Under the pieces are notes generated by a model, which worked only from the letters and a program-made list of their open reading frames with translations, did not search any database and had not been told where the DNA came from. Source: Candidatus Sabulitectum sp. (GTDB lineage: Bacteria; Fermentibacterota; Fermentibacteria; Fermentibacterales; JCC-6). Taken from it: 8,117 bases of DNA. Positions 1 through 5,998 of the stretch are shown here, piece after piece. The translations under genes and the position numbers were made by a program. Position 1 is the first letter of the stretch. Each line of letters begins with the position of its first letter. The stretch lies in the NCBI GenBank assembly GCA_029940175.1, contig JAOZRM010000145.1:1-8117 (forward strand). Direction: 5' to 3'.

Positions 1-260
1 AGTGAATGATCGTTCAATGCGTCAATTAATAACCGCCTATCATGTGAGATCCACATAATTTCCAGTTCTTCTTGCGCAACCCCCAGAGCAGAAAACGCAC
101 TAAGGTATTTAGTAGCCATTTCTTTCCTGTCAGTATCAACATCCTCCAGGAGTATTAGTACAATTTTGCGTTTTCCACGTACTGTTGCAGCCTTGATAAA
201 GTGCCCGAATGTTTCCTCCTGATTCTGCCAGCCTCCACCAATAAGAAATATCGATAACAT
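1..260 (-). CDS. Peptidase S51-like (class I glutamine amidotransferase-fold) protein, N-terminal part, runs off the left edge
   Basis: Eighty-six codons are visible from an ATG whose first base is 260, and the frame stays open to the window edge. A strong ribosome binding site, GGAGGT on the minus strand (268-273), sits 7 bases upstream and fixes the start. The protein opens with a hydrophobic strand followed by a GGGW turn (MLSIFLIGGGWQ), then a helix (about residues 15-28) and a second hydrophobic strand (KIVLILLED, about 32-40). This is the beginning of the Rossmann-like fold of S51 peptidases (dipeptidase E, cyanophycinase and relatives), whose members often start IFLVGGGW. The catalytic Ser-His part would lie beyond the window, so peptidase activity cannot be judged. 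It would be a cytoplasmic enzyme, since no signal peptide is present. It follows an attC-like repeat (284-363). The fold assignment is moderate; substrate is unknown. Confidence 0.6.
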   Translation of the reverse strand, partial: MLSIFLIGGGWQNQEETFGHFIKAATVRGKRKIVLILLEDVDTDRKEMATKYLSAFSALGVAQEELEIMWISHDRRLLIDALNDHS

Positions 261-283
261 TTTTTCTACCTCCACCATTAATC

Positions 284-363
284 GGGCTAGCGGTTCGAAC
301 GAGCCGCTACATCTCCCCTGACCATGTTGCATGCAAAGCTGGCTCTAGTCATTCCTGTTAACA
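284..363 (-). other. attC-like site f, between metallopeptidase and S51-like gene
   Basis: On the plus strand GAGCCGC (301-307) pairs with GC-T-GGCTC (338-345), leaving a single unpaired T at 340. Outside these arms TAGC (288-291) can pair with GTTA (357-360), with one G-T wobble, across unpaired spacers. On the gene strand the upstream box reads TGTTAAC, ending in the expected AAC; the downstream box reads GCTAGCCC where GTTRRRY is expected, so the core is degenerate. The metallopeptidase stop is 8 bases before the site and the next gene's ribosome binding site about 10 bases after it, which suits a cassette junction. An alternative short hairpin (289-308) competes with this fold. Confidence 0.4.
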
Positions 364-371
364 TCAATATC

Positions 372-1568
372 CTAAACTCCATCGTTGATTTCAACTTTTT
401 GGATATGATCATCAAATACAATTGTTAAAGAAAGTGTCTTACAGTTTCCAGGGAAGATATTGAATTCACCAGTTTTCTGATACCTTTTACTTCGTGTGAT
501 GGCTACTTCAAGCTGTTCTCCGGATTCATTAAGCACAAGAATATTTTTGACAGGATATAGGGGATACATGGATTGGTACCCGACCTGAAGACAAGTATTT
601 GACACCCTGGCAGATTTAGTTATTTGAAAAAACTCCTCTTCGCTTAACTCGCCGGGTTCATCCAGCTGATCGATCCACGATTTTAGAAGTTCTGTGAAGA
701 CAGCACCGGTTTTCCGCTGAATGACATCAGGAAAGCTGCTCTCTCCATTTGCATTTCTGAACAACTGTAGCAGATCATAAAAGCCGATTGCTTCCTCAAG
801 ATAACCAATGAAGGAGAAGGATGCCTGGTACATTGGGTAATGCTTTTCTTTAAACACGGTTCTCTGCCAGCTGTTTATTCTATCAATAAGGTTCCTCGGG
901 TTCCTTTTAACTACAACTGATGAACAAGCATCAGCATGGGCAAGTTTACGTTTGCAGGCATTGATCGATTGAAAACCGCAATACTGGGCAAATCCCTCGT
1001 CGAAAAACTTTCTAATACCGAATTCATCTTGCCTGATCTTGAAGCCTATTTGGTTCCGCAGGTAGATATGTGTCATCTCGTGAATGATGGCGTGCTGAAC
1101 AATCTCCCTGTCATGAGACACTGGATTGTAGTGTCCAACCTTCAGATAGATGTCCCCCAATGTTGCATTGAATGGTGAAGGCCCCGTACCGCTCATGAAG
1201 AAATAGGTAAGAGTGGATTGGAAGTTTGGAAAATTAGTGCAAACCCATTTTTCTGCACTCTCAATTCCAGATATCAGGTATGAAAAATGCTCAGCTATAC
1301 GAGTATCAGAGAGAATTTGGAGATAGTTGCTTTGATACTTAAGTTCAGAGGGTTGGAAATCACCCAGAACATACAATTGCCGTGACCTCATATCCGGAAT
1401 ATTCTGAATGCACTGCTCAAGCCTTCTGGCTTCTCCAAACTCGCCCCGGTGAAGATGAAGCATAATTAGATGGTTGGTGTAACTTAGCTTACGTTGTGGT
1501 GACTTTAGAATTCCACGAATCAACTTCAAGGGATATAGTCTGAACATTGGAGGTTTGGAGTAAGCCAA
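372..1568 (-). CDS. Peptidase MA-like zinc metallopeptidase (gluzincin type, HExxH...E)
   Basis: Predicted zinc peptidase of 398 residues. The motif HEMTH (residues 163-167) supplies two zinc-binding histidines and the catalytic Glu164. Glu191 in FFDEGFAQY is the likely third ligand, as in EGLAEY-type motifs of the peptidase MA superfamily. The following region, with YQASFSFIGYLEEAIG and then KTGAVFTELLKSWIDQL, matches the usual helical tail of that family. The N-terminal part (about 25-60) looks like a TPR-type helix pair, and the last 75 residues look beta-rich. No signal peptide or membrane segment is seen, so it is probably cytosolic unless its start is wrong. Start choice is uncertain: the longest conventional frame begins with TTG at 1568, with no ribosome binding site; ATG at 1547 also lacks one. 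AGGAGA (1614-1619) sits 6 bases before an in-frame ATC at 1607. Substrate unknown. Confidence 0.7.
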   Translation of the reverse strand: MAYSKPPMFRLYPLKLIRGILKSPQRKLSYTNHLIMLHLHRGEFGEARRLEQCIQNIPDMRSRQLYVLGDFQPSELKYQSNYLQILSDTRIAEHFSYLISGIESAEKWVCTNFPNFQSTLTYFFMSGTGPSPFNATLGDIYLKVGHYNPVSHDREIVQHAIIHEMTHIYLRNQIGFKIRQDEFGIRKFFDEGFAQYCGFQSINACKRKLAHADACSSVVVKRNPRNLIDRINSWQRTVFKEKHYPMYQASFSFIGYLEEAIGFYDLLQLFRNANGESSFPDVIQRKTGAVFTELLKSWIDQLDEPGELSEEEFFQITKSARVSNTCLQVGYQSMYPLYPVKNILVLNESGEQLEVAITRSKRYQKTGEFNIFPGNCKTLSLTIVFDDHIQKVEINDGV

Positions 1569-1621
1569 TCTAAGGAGCAGTGAATCAAATCTTGAAGTTA
1601 TTGAGATTGTGCTTCTCCTAT

Positions 1622-1677
1622 CTTCTAAGGTTCCGGATCAGCGGCAACAGTTAGCCATCCGCTGCATCAAGTTATAG
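1622..1677 (-). other. attC-like site a, between beta-rich protein and metallopeptidase
   Basis: Plus-strand arms GATCAGCGG (1636-1644) and CCGCTG-C-ATC (1659-1668) pair over nine positions with one unpaired C (1665). On the gene strand the site opens with CTATAAC (1671-1677), ending in AAC, and closes CCGCTGATC-CGGAAC-CTTAGAAG. That tail closely parallels site b (CCGCTGAAC-TCGGTC-GTTAGTC). The first core base is C rather than G, so the site may be decayed or inactive. The upstream gene stops 21 bases before the site. Confidence 0.5.
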
Positions 1678-1698
1678 TCACAGAACAGTTGAGGTCAA

Positions 1699-1986
1699 TT
1701 ATTCCTTTTCAAGGACATATGTACTCTTTGGTCTGAAGAGGGAGTTGAACGTCGCTCCCAGCAGGCCTCCATTAGCATATGCTTTTAGCCTGGAATCTGA
1801 TGAAACCATTACGCGATTGCTCTCACACCAATTAGTCTTGACGAAAATCTCGGCTTTTTCAGCATCGATGCTCAATTCCATCTCGCTATTCGGGCCGACT
1901 TTTCCGCACACTTTGCCATTTATGTAGATGTCCAGCGATACGGCTTTGCCGGTGAGTTCTTCGACTCTGCTAAGAGTAATTTCCAT
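1699..1986 (-). CDS. Small beta-rich hypothetical protein, 95 residues
   Basis: The frame can be opened further upstream, but ATG at 1986 is preferred: it follows an AAAGGAAA ribosome binding site, and the upstream extension runs through an attC-like repeat and does not look like protein. The 95 residues begin MEITLSRVEEL and alternate short strands, including IYINGKVCGKVGPNSEMEL (about 20-38) and IFVKTNWCESN (about 47-57). This resembles widespread small bacterial proteins with a PEGA-like pattern (a short strand with I.I.G..VG, then a strand ending in WC.S). In those proteins it is a beta-sandwich of unknown role. A glycine-rich hydrophobic stretch follows (NGGLLGATFNSLF). No signal peptide or catalytic motif is visible. 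It lies alone between two attC-like repeats. Function unknown; that it is a real gene is fairly sure. Confidence 0.65.
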   Translation of the reverse strand: MEITLSRVEELTGKAVSLDIYINGKVCGKVGPNSEMELSIDAEKAEIFVKTNWCESNRVMVSSDSRLKAYANGGLLGATFNSLFRPKSTYVLEKE

Positions 1987-2012
1987 AGTATTTTCCTTTT
2001 TTCGTACGCTTT

Positions 2013-2157
2013 GCATAACTTGCACAGAATGACACTTGCCGAAGAACGAGTCCTCTGCACTCTTCCTGTCAGTTCTCTTTCTCAACCTCAACAATACAGT
2101 AGATCAAAGTCTTCTCGTGCCGTAAACTCGAAGGCGAGGTTCACAATTCAGGTTACC
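2013..2157 (-). other. Long attC-like site g, between lipoprotein and beta-rich protein
   Basis: The plus strand can fold into one long broken hairpin. AACTTG (2017-2022) pairs with CAGGTT (2149-2154); CTTGCC (2035-2040) with GGCGAG (2133-2138); and CGAG (2047-2050) with CTCG (2127-2130), using G-T wobbles. On the gene strand the upstream box is AGGTAAC and the downstream box is GTTATGC, close to the GTTRRRY form. At about 145 bases it would be a long attC, comparable in size to Vibrio cholerae repeats. The lipoprotein stop is 4 bases before it. The fold is more interrupted than a typical short site, so support is moderate. Confidence 0.4.
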
Positions 2158-2161
2158 TTCT

Positions 2162-2809
2162 TCATAGGGTGCTTCTTTCCACATTGAATCCATTTCCGTT
2201 CCATACAGCGGTTATTGCGAATGCATTCTGTTTCATTTCCAGACTTTCGTCCATCCAGGTAAACACATCATATACGAGCGTTCCATCATCCCTTACCGTC
2301 ACAACCACATTAGCTGTATAACTCATGGGATCCGCGACCATGTCACCTTCTGCATAAAAGTCATTAATCGATACAACAGGCAGCAGTTCTTTCCTGGTCA
2401 CGGTTTGGTTACCTGCATTGTAAACCCAGGTTTCGGTGAATATTGCTCGCTCGTTTACCGTGTGGGTAATCAGAACTGCATTGGTATCCAATGCATACGC
2501 ATATACACGCAGAGTACTGTTGGAGTACTTGCATTCAATGGTGAGCCGACCCGGCCTGCTGTTTGTGACACCCCAATTATCAGATTCCAGATTCTGGATG
2601 AGTATGTCCATTTCCTGCTGGCTTATGCCTTCTGTTGTGTTGTCAAAAACGGATTGCGGGAGGGATGCCAGGATGGTTCTCATCGATATTTCGGAAAAGA
2701 CTGCACCACCCGTAGTTAGACCGGTTGACTCATTTTCAGGCTTTGTTATACAGGACAACATGCAGAAACAAAGTAAGCAGAGAATACTGATGGTTACTTT
2801 CTTCTGCAT
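2162..2809 (-). CDS. Predicted lipoprotein of unknown function
   Basis: The 215-residue product starts MQKKVTISILCLLCFCMLSC, a lysine-rich n-region, a hydrophobic core and a cysteine at residue 20. This fits a type II (lipoprotein) signal peptide, though the lipobox MLSC has Met rather than Leu at -3. After cleavage a short Ser/Thr/Glu-rich linker leads to a mature domain. Residues about 40-80 look helical (MRTILASLPQSVFDNTTEGI). From about 85 to the end the pattern is alternating beta strands with many aromatic residues (LRVYAYALD, TETWVYNAG, LVYDVFTWMDE), suggesting a beta-barrel or sandwich of about 130 residues. It would be anchored to a membrane on the extracytoplasmic side. AAGGAG lies 6 bases before the ATG and supports this start. 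I do not recognise the family. It stands alone between attC-like repeats h and g. Confidence 0.8.
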   Translation of the reverse strand: MQKKVTISILCLLCFCMLSCITKPENESTGLTTGGAVFSEISMRTILASLPQSVFDNTTEGISQQEMDILIQNLESDNWGVTNSRPGRLTIECKYSNSTLRVYAYALDTNAVLITHTVNERAIFTETWVYNAGNQTVTRKELLPVVSINDFYAEGDMVADPMSYTANVVVTVRDDGTLVYDVFTWMDESLEMKQNAFAITAVWNGNGFNVERSTL

Positions 2810-2821
2810 TGCTTTCTCCTT

Positions 2822-2899
2822 GGCTAATGTGATGGTTCACTAAATAATTCATTACAAATACAGCAGGTCAAGCAATCATAGGAGTGAGCTGTCGGGATG
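2822..2899 (-). other. attC-like site h, overlapping the oxidoreductase 3' end
   Basis: On the gene strand the right end reads GTGAAC-CATCAC-ATTAGCC (2822-2840), the same box-spacer-box layout as sites a, b, c and d. GTTCAC on the plus strand (2835-2840) can pair with GTGAGC (2884-2889), including one G-T wobble. The opposite outer box, near CCCGAC (2892-2897), is a poor match to RYYYAAC. If real, the site overlaps the last codons of the oxidoreductase, and the next gene's ribosome binding site adjoins its right box. This is a weak case on its own. Confidence 0.35.
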
Positions 2900-3910
2900 A
2901 GCAGTAAAGTCGCTCTCCTCCTGCAATCCTATGTTAGGTTTGATGCTATTTTCCATAGTTATTACGATTTTCCCTCGGGCATGTCCTTCACCTAGATACC
3001 TAAGCGCTTCAGCTGAGTCACTTAACGGATACCGTCTATCAATAACGGATTTTACTTTACCTTCTTCAAAGAGTTCTTTCATATATAGAAGGTCGTCCTG
3101 GCTTGGTTTTGCCTGTACGCCTGTCATTTCCCTTCCGCCTTTTTCTGACATTATTGAACCGAAGAGCATGGATTGGAAGATTTGCGGCATTGTGCCTCCA
3201 GCCATCACATAAATGCCCTTAGATGTTAATGTGCGCTTATATGCAGAAAGCGAATGATAGCCGTTTGCCGCAAATACCAGATCGTACTGCTGTCCATTTT
3301 TTGTGAAGTCCTCTTTAGAGTAATCAATAACATAGTCTGCCCCAAGAGAGTATGCTTGCTCAAAATTCCTAGTGCTGCATACTGCTGTAACTTCAGCGTC
3401 AAAAGATTTTGCAATTTGCACAGCAAAAGTCCCGACTCCACCTGATGCCCCATTGATCAAGACCTTTTGCCCTGCTTGGATCTGTCCCTCATCGCGCAGA
3501 CCCTGCAGGGCAGTGATGGCCGCCATAGGTATCGCTGCTGCTTCATCGAAAGAAGTATTGACCGGCTTCAAGCACAGTGCTCTTTCAGGAGCAACTGCAT
3601 ACTTGGCAAAACCGCCCCTTACCATCCCAAAGACCTCATCCCCCGGCTGAAACTGCTTGACGTCTCTGCCAACCATTTCAATACGCCCCGCCACATCCGT
3701 ACCGAGTCTCGTGTCTTTTGGTTTGAGTAGCCCCCCGCCCATCAGGCGAATCAAGAATATGTCAGCCGTCAGGAAATGCCAGTCATATGCATTTACTGAT
3801 GCCGCATGAATATTTATCAAGACTTCATCATCTTTAGGGGTTGGCTGCTCTACATCCTTGAGCTGAAGCACATCTGGTGATCCATATTTTGTGTACATAA
3901 TGGCTTTCAT
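2876..3910 (-). CDS. Medium-chain dehydrogenase/reductase, zinc-independent NAD(P)-dependent alcohol dehydrogenase/quinone oxidoreductase type
   Basis: The 344-residue protein aligns by motif along the MDR fold. Residues 1-120 form the GroES-like catalytic domain (MKAIMYTKYGSPDVLQLKDV, then HAASVNAYDWHFL, LGTDVAGRIEMVG and FQPGDEVFG). The nucleotide-binding Rossmann domain carries the glycine-rich loop GASGGVG (154-160) followed by AVQIAK. The Cys/His zinc ligands of classical alcohol dehydrogenases are absent, so it belongs with NADPH-dependent quinone or enone reductases; it probably reduces a quinone or alpha,beta-unsaturated carbonyl in the cytoplasm. The true substrate cannot be read. 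AGGAGG (3917-3922) lies 6 bases before the ATG and fixes the start. The family usually ends near ARGKIVITM (about residue 319); this one has about 25 further residues of low similarity to anything I know, overlapping attC-like site h. Confident at family level. Confidence 0.93.
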   Translation of the reverse strand: MKAIMYTKYGSPDVLQLKDVEQPTPKDDEVLINIHAASVNAYDWHFLTADIFLIRLMGGGLLKPKDTRLGTDVAGRIEMVGRDVKQFQPGDEVFGMVRGGFAKYAVAPERALCLKPVNTSFDEAAAIPMAAITALQGLRDEGQIQAGQKVLINGASGGVGTFAVQIAKSFDAEVTAVCSTRNFEQAYSLGADYVIDYSKEDFTKNGQQYDLVFAANGYHSLSAYKRTLTSKGIYVMAGGTMPQIFQSMLFGSIMSEKGGREMTGVQAKPSQDDLLYMKELFEEGKVKSVIDRRYPLSDSAEALRYLGEGHARGKIVITMENSIKPNIGLQEESDFTAHPDSSLL

Positions 3911-3924
3911 CGTGTTCCTCCTGG

Positions 3925-3998
3925 TCGCAAATTTTTTATGCGCTATACCTGTAGATCATCTTCACAGAGGTAGTATTGCTGAAGATCAACTGTTTGCT
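3925..3998 (-). other. Possible attC-like repeat i between methyltransferase and oxidoreductase (weak)
   Basis: Plus-strand ATCTTCA (3958-3964) pairs with TGAAGAT (3980-3986), a seven-base arm. Further out GCAAA (3927-3931) can pair with TTTGC (3993-3997), with GTT just inside it. The spacers are very unequal (26 and 6 bases), and the shared tail seen in the other repeats is missing. It overlaps the end of the methyltransferase gene. It is listed because it occupies the one gap otherwise lacking a repeat; it may be chance. Confidence 0.2.
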
Positions 3999-4654
3999 CT
4001 TAATGTCTTGGATGCTTTAACAAGCGTTGCAATCTGTTCCCCGTATGTTTCCATTTTCTGCCCCCCTGGTCCCGACCATGTGTCAATCAATGGAATTAGC
4101 TCAACTTCTTCACATCCAGTGGAGTTAAGTTCTTCGGCGTATCTTTCCGGTGCCCAGGGATGCAGCTGGATCATCCATTCACCAAAATCGAACGAATCGG
4201 ATGCGTTGTCTATCGAGAGGACTATGTGACCACCTGGACGAATGCAATTGACGATGTTCTCTAGAGCCTTCCTTTTATTCTCTACATGCATGAACGTGAG
4301 AACGCTGCAAACTATGTCGAAACTCGCAGGTTGGCAGAACTCAGTAATATCTTCAAGAATAAGGTTCAGATTTGAGAAGTCACTCAATTGGGATCTGGCC
4401 ACTTCGATGCTCTTTGGGGAAATGTCCAGTCCTGTCAGGCTGTGACAACCATGCTTCAAGAGTTGGCGTGCGATACGACCACAACCGATACCAACCTCAA
4501 GAACATCTTTCCCCCTAATGTCGCTGATTGCTTTCCAAAACGACGGTCCGTCCCATCGGGACATGTACTCCTGTGCGGCCGGTGGGTCGTTAAGACCATT
4601 ACCCATGTCAGCAAGTCGATCATAGTGTTCCAGGGTTGTGATGATCGGTTTCAT
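3986..4654 (-). CDS. Class I SAM-dependent methyltransferase
   Basis: From the ATG at 4654 the product is 222 residues. Motif I is VLEVGIGCG (about 51-59), the SAM-binding glycine loop. An acidic end of strand 2 follows in LTGLDIS (Asp77), LEDITEF marks the adenine-contacting region, and FDIVCSVLTFMHV (about 112-124) is strand 4 with the post-motif region. IRPGGHIVLSID (about 138-149) is the typical strand 5. This is the Methyltransf_11/25 architecture, so it transfers a methyl group from SAM to a small molecule or a protein in the cytoplasm; acceptor unknown. A longer frame back to 4687 exists, but GGGGAG lies 5 bases before the 4654 ATG and the extra residues overlap attC-like site e, so the shorter form is preferred. 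No neighbour points to a pathway. Confidence 0.88.
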   Translation of the reverse strand: MKPIITTLEHYDRLADMGNGLNDPPAAQEYMSRWDGPSFWKAISDIRGKDVLEVGIGCGRIARQLLKHGCHSLTGLDISPKSIEVARSQLSDFSNLNLILEDITEFCQPASFDIVCSVLTFMHVENKRKALENIVNCIRPGGHIVLSIDNASDSFDFGEWMIQLHPWAPERYAEELNSTGCEEVELIPLIDTWSGPGGQKMETYGEQIATLVKASKTLRANS

Positions 4655-4672
4655 TAGTCTCCCCAACTCTCT

Positions 4673-4730
4673 GGGTAACCTGCACAAGTAATCAGCTTGA
4701 CCAATTCCCAGACGTTTGTGGCAGGTTCAT
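4673..4730 (-). other. attC-like site e, between VF530 and methyltransferase
   Basis: A strong imperfect inverted repeat: AACCTGCACAA (4677-4687) pairs with TTGTGGCAGGTT (4716-4727), eleven base pairs with one extra G on the right arm. The arms end in AAC and GTT, the only fully conserved triplets of attC outer boxes. The unpaired base on the plus strand is a G, as expected for the recombining bottom strand of sites serving minus-strand genes. Unlike typical sites there is no unpaired spacer between the outer triplet and the arm. The next gene starts about 20 bases beyond. About 135 bases separate it from the VF530 stop; I see no gene there, only an AT-rich stretch. Confidence 0.45.
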
Positions 4731-4866
4731 TCAGTGTTTATAACCTCTATTCCTTACATCCCTAATCAATTCCTGGAAATCATCCCGGCAGAAATAGTAA
4801 TAACTACAAGCATAGTATTATTTACCAGTGCGGGAAAAATCCCAGTTTAGGAATCTATTCGCTCCG

Positions 4867-5301
4867 TCATCTCCTGGATTTATTTTTCCGATTCTCCCAT
4901 GGATCATTATTCCTCCCCGAGTGCTGCCCTCGCTCAGCTGACTTCCTGGCACGCTTTTCGCGCAACCGCTCAGCATCGTCTAAACTCAGCTCTTTAGGCT
5001 TCTTCAGCGCTAGACCATCTGGAATAATCCGCTCTCTTGGAGGTAATGAAAACTGTTCATTAGATGGCCTGGGTAAGCTTTTATACTGATACAAATAAAA
5101 AACTTCTACTTTTTGACGCGCCCAATTCGCTTTCTTTAGAAATTTAACACTGGAATCAATACTTGGATTTGTCTTAAAACAATTGAGAGATAAATAGGCA
5201 AAGAGTATCTCAAAACCATATTGCTCAACTATTTCAATCAAAAGGTCTTTCAAACTAACACCATGTAAAGGGTTGTTCTTGTAATTGATCTCATTGCTCA
5301 T
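4867..5301 (-). CDS. VF530 family (DUF2132) DNA-binding protein with basic C-terminal tail
   Basis: Residues about 9-70 match the VF530/DUF2132 domain closely: NNPLHGVSLKDLLIEIVEQYGFEIL, the LNCFKTNPS turn, then SSVKFLKKANWARQKVEVFYL. The family, named for a Vibrio fischeri protein, is described as a small helical DNA-binding domain; its cellular role is unsettled. After the domain a linker with PPRERIIPDG leads to LSLDDAERLREKRARKSAERG, a charged helix, and a very basic end with RKNKSRR, which would suit nucleic acid binding. Total length is 144 residues, longer than minimal members. The ATG at 5301 begins just before the domain, although no good ribosome binding site precedes it. A plausible promoter lies about 95 bases upstream (5394-5423). 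It is flanked by attC-like repeats b and e. Confidence 0.88.
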   Translation of the reverse strand: MSNEINYKNNPLHGVSLKDLLIEIVEQYGFEILFAYLSLNCFKTNPSIDSSVKFLKKANWARQKVEVFYLYQYKSLPRPSNEQFSLPPRERIIPDGLALKKPKELSLDDAERLREKRARKSAERGQHSGRNNDPWENRKNKSRR

Positions 5302-5393
5302 GCTAATGTCATCCCAAAGTGAGCGAATAACGATATTGTACCCGTACTCGCATAGATAAAATACTGCACCACATTTTTTTGTATGGCACGAAT

Positions 5394-5423
5394 ATTATTG
5401 AATAATTTCAATTTAGCTATCAA
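5394..5423 (-). promoter_or_regulatory. Possible sigma-70 type promoter for the VF530 gene
   Basis: On the minus strand TTGATA (5418-5423) and AATAAT (5394-5399) are separated by 18 bases, each one mismatch from the -35 and -10 consensus. It lies just after attC-like site b and would give a leader of roughly 85 bases. The spacer holds TTGAAATTATTCAA, a short palindrome that could be an operator or simply AT-rich sequence. The leader includes an ATG ACA TTA GCA TGA mini-frame whose stop overlaps the VF530 ATG. Promoter consensus in this phylum is not known, so this is tentative. Confidence 0.35.
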
Positions 5424-5441
5424 GAAACTGTCCTCCTTGTT

Positions 5442-5512
5442 GACTAACGACCGAGTTCAGCGGACAGGAGGTCGGGACGACTCTCCTGTTCCGTTGCAGC
5501 GATTTATCAGGA
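5442..5512 (-). other. attC-like site b, between winged-helix-like gene and VF530
   Basis: The plus strand reads GACTAAC (5442-5448), a six-base spacer, then GTTCAGC-GGA-CAGGAG (5455-5470). This pairs with CTCCTG-T-TCC-GTTG-C-AGC (5483-5500), leaving T5489 and C5497 unpaired and using G-T wobbles. The wobbles pair only on this strand, as expected for the bottom strand of an attC serving minus-strand genes. Between the arms GTCG and CGAC form a small inner stem. The gene-strand tail GCTGAAC-TCGGTC-GTTAGTC resembles the L'-spacer-R' end of classical sites (such as aadA attC: GGCTTAAC, six bases, GTTAGAT). The opposite outer box near GATAAAT is poor. Confidence 0.6.
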
Positions 5513-5653
5513 TTCGAATGCTTTGGAATATTTGGCATACTCTTGTGCATATCTTTCCTGTGAAATACTAATTACGTTTGGGATATCCTCTGGCAGATCA
5601 TATTGTCCGAAAAACAATCTAGCAGTTTTAAACTTACTTCTTCGCTTCTTCTT
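5507..5653 (-). pseudogene. In-frame continuation of the winged-helix-like gene beyond its UGA
   Basis: Directly after the UGA at 5654-5656 the same frame stays open for 48 codons and closes with tandem stops (UGA UAA) inside the edge of attC-like site b. The residues are protein-like: a basic run (KKKRRSKFKTARLFF), then GQYDLPEDIPN, then an aromatic charged helix (QERYAQEYAKYSKAFES). Similar small winged-helix-like proteins, as I recall them, carry such a basic linker and Tyr-rich helix after the domain. The position of the second stop matches other genes here, which end within about 10 bases of their repeat. A 48-codon open stretch alone could be chance; the combination makes a former coding end likely. 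Confidence 0.55.
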
Positions 5654-5896
5654 TCAAAAGGCATCAAAGTCATTTCCGATTTTACGCACACTTTTGAACT
5701 CATCATCGTGCATTGTAATAAATTCTAATGACAATAGTGTGTTGAATGCCACCTCGAGATCTTCCCTGCTTGGTATGTCCCTGTTGATCCAGTCGTAGAC
5801 ATGAATCACCTGTGATATCGTGTATGGCCCCCCACCACCCCAGAACATCGCCAAGAAGATTATTGGTGTCGCGCCTTCACTTACATTATTACACAT
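5654..5896 (-). CDS. Small winged-helix-like hypothetical protein, apparently truncated by UGA
   Basis: Eighty residues from ATG at 5896, which has a GAGAGGG ribosome binding site 3 bases upstream; a longer TTG start at 5968 would lie inside attC-like site c and is rejected. The protein begins MCNNVSEGATPIIFLAMFWGGGG and continues TISQVIHVYDWINRDIPSREDLEVAFNTLLSLEFITMHDDEF. This pattern (hydrophobic helix, short helix with D.IN..IPS, then a helix and a turn of LL...I) resembles a family of small bacterial proteins with a winged-helix-like domain, in which a partial HTH unit is followed by a longer C-terminal tail. Here the frame meets UGA immediately after NDFDAF, while open coding-like sequence continues behind it. 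UGA could be a nonsense change from UGG. Function unknown; DNA binding is only suggested by the fold resemblance. Confidence 0.6.
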   Translation of the reverse strand: MCNNVSEGATPIIFLAMFWGGGGPYTISQVIHVYDWINRDIPSREDLEVAFNTLLSLEFITMHDDEFKSVRKIGNDFDAF

Positions 5897-5924
5897 TTGC
5901 CCTCTCTGATTAGATAAATTCAAA

Positions 5925-5994
5925 ATCCTAACGTTCAGTTCAGGGTACTGACTGTGTGGTTGTAGCAATTTTGCTGTAACTGATAGTTAGTTAT
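5925..5994 (-). other. attC-like site c, between C45 hydrolase and winged-helix-like gene (cleanest example)
   Basis: On the plus strand CTAAC-GT-TCAGTT-CAG (5928-5943) pairs with CTG-T-AACTGA-TA-GTTAG (5974-5990). The outer boxes give five pairs, a two-base unpaired spacer follows, then six pairs, one unpaired T (5977) and three more pairs. Outer pairs CTAAC/GTTAG, an unpaired central spacer and a single extrahelical T are hallmarks of attC bottom strands. On the gene strand it runs from ACTAAC to CTGAAC-TGAAC-GTTAGGAT. The hydrolase stop codon is about 5 bases before the site and the next gene starts 29 bases after it. Confidence 0.65.
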
Positions 5995-5998
5995 CTAG

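Noticed and set aside
289..308. Hairpin as an intrinsic terminator after the metallopeptidase
   Set aside because: No T run follows on the gene strand. The same holds for GGGA-TTTT-TCCC in the gap after VF530 (about 4832-4843) and CCC-GAAA-GGG at 7672.
327..336. Perfect palindrome TTGCATGCAA
   Set aside because: A single ten-base palindrome in the loop of a repeat has no second copy or promoter beside it to suggest an operator.
936..1178. Plus-strand open frames opposite the metallopeptidase, oxidoreductase, methyltransferase and hydrolase
   Set aside because: They mirror well-supported minus-strand genes, lack family motifs and have no ribosome binding sites.
5654..5656. UGA decoded as Trp or Gly genome-wide
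   Set aside because: Other genes here stop at UGA (2162, 3986, 4867) and Trp is UGG throughout, so the code appears standard.
5897..5968. TTG start extending the winged-helix-like protein by 24 residues
   Set aside because: The extension lies largely inside attC-like site c and lacks a ribosome binding site; the ATG at 5896 has one.
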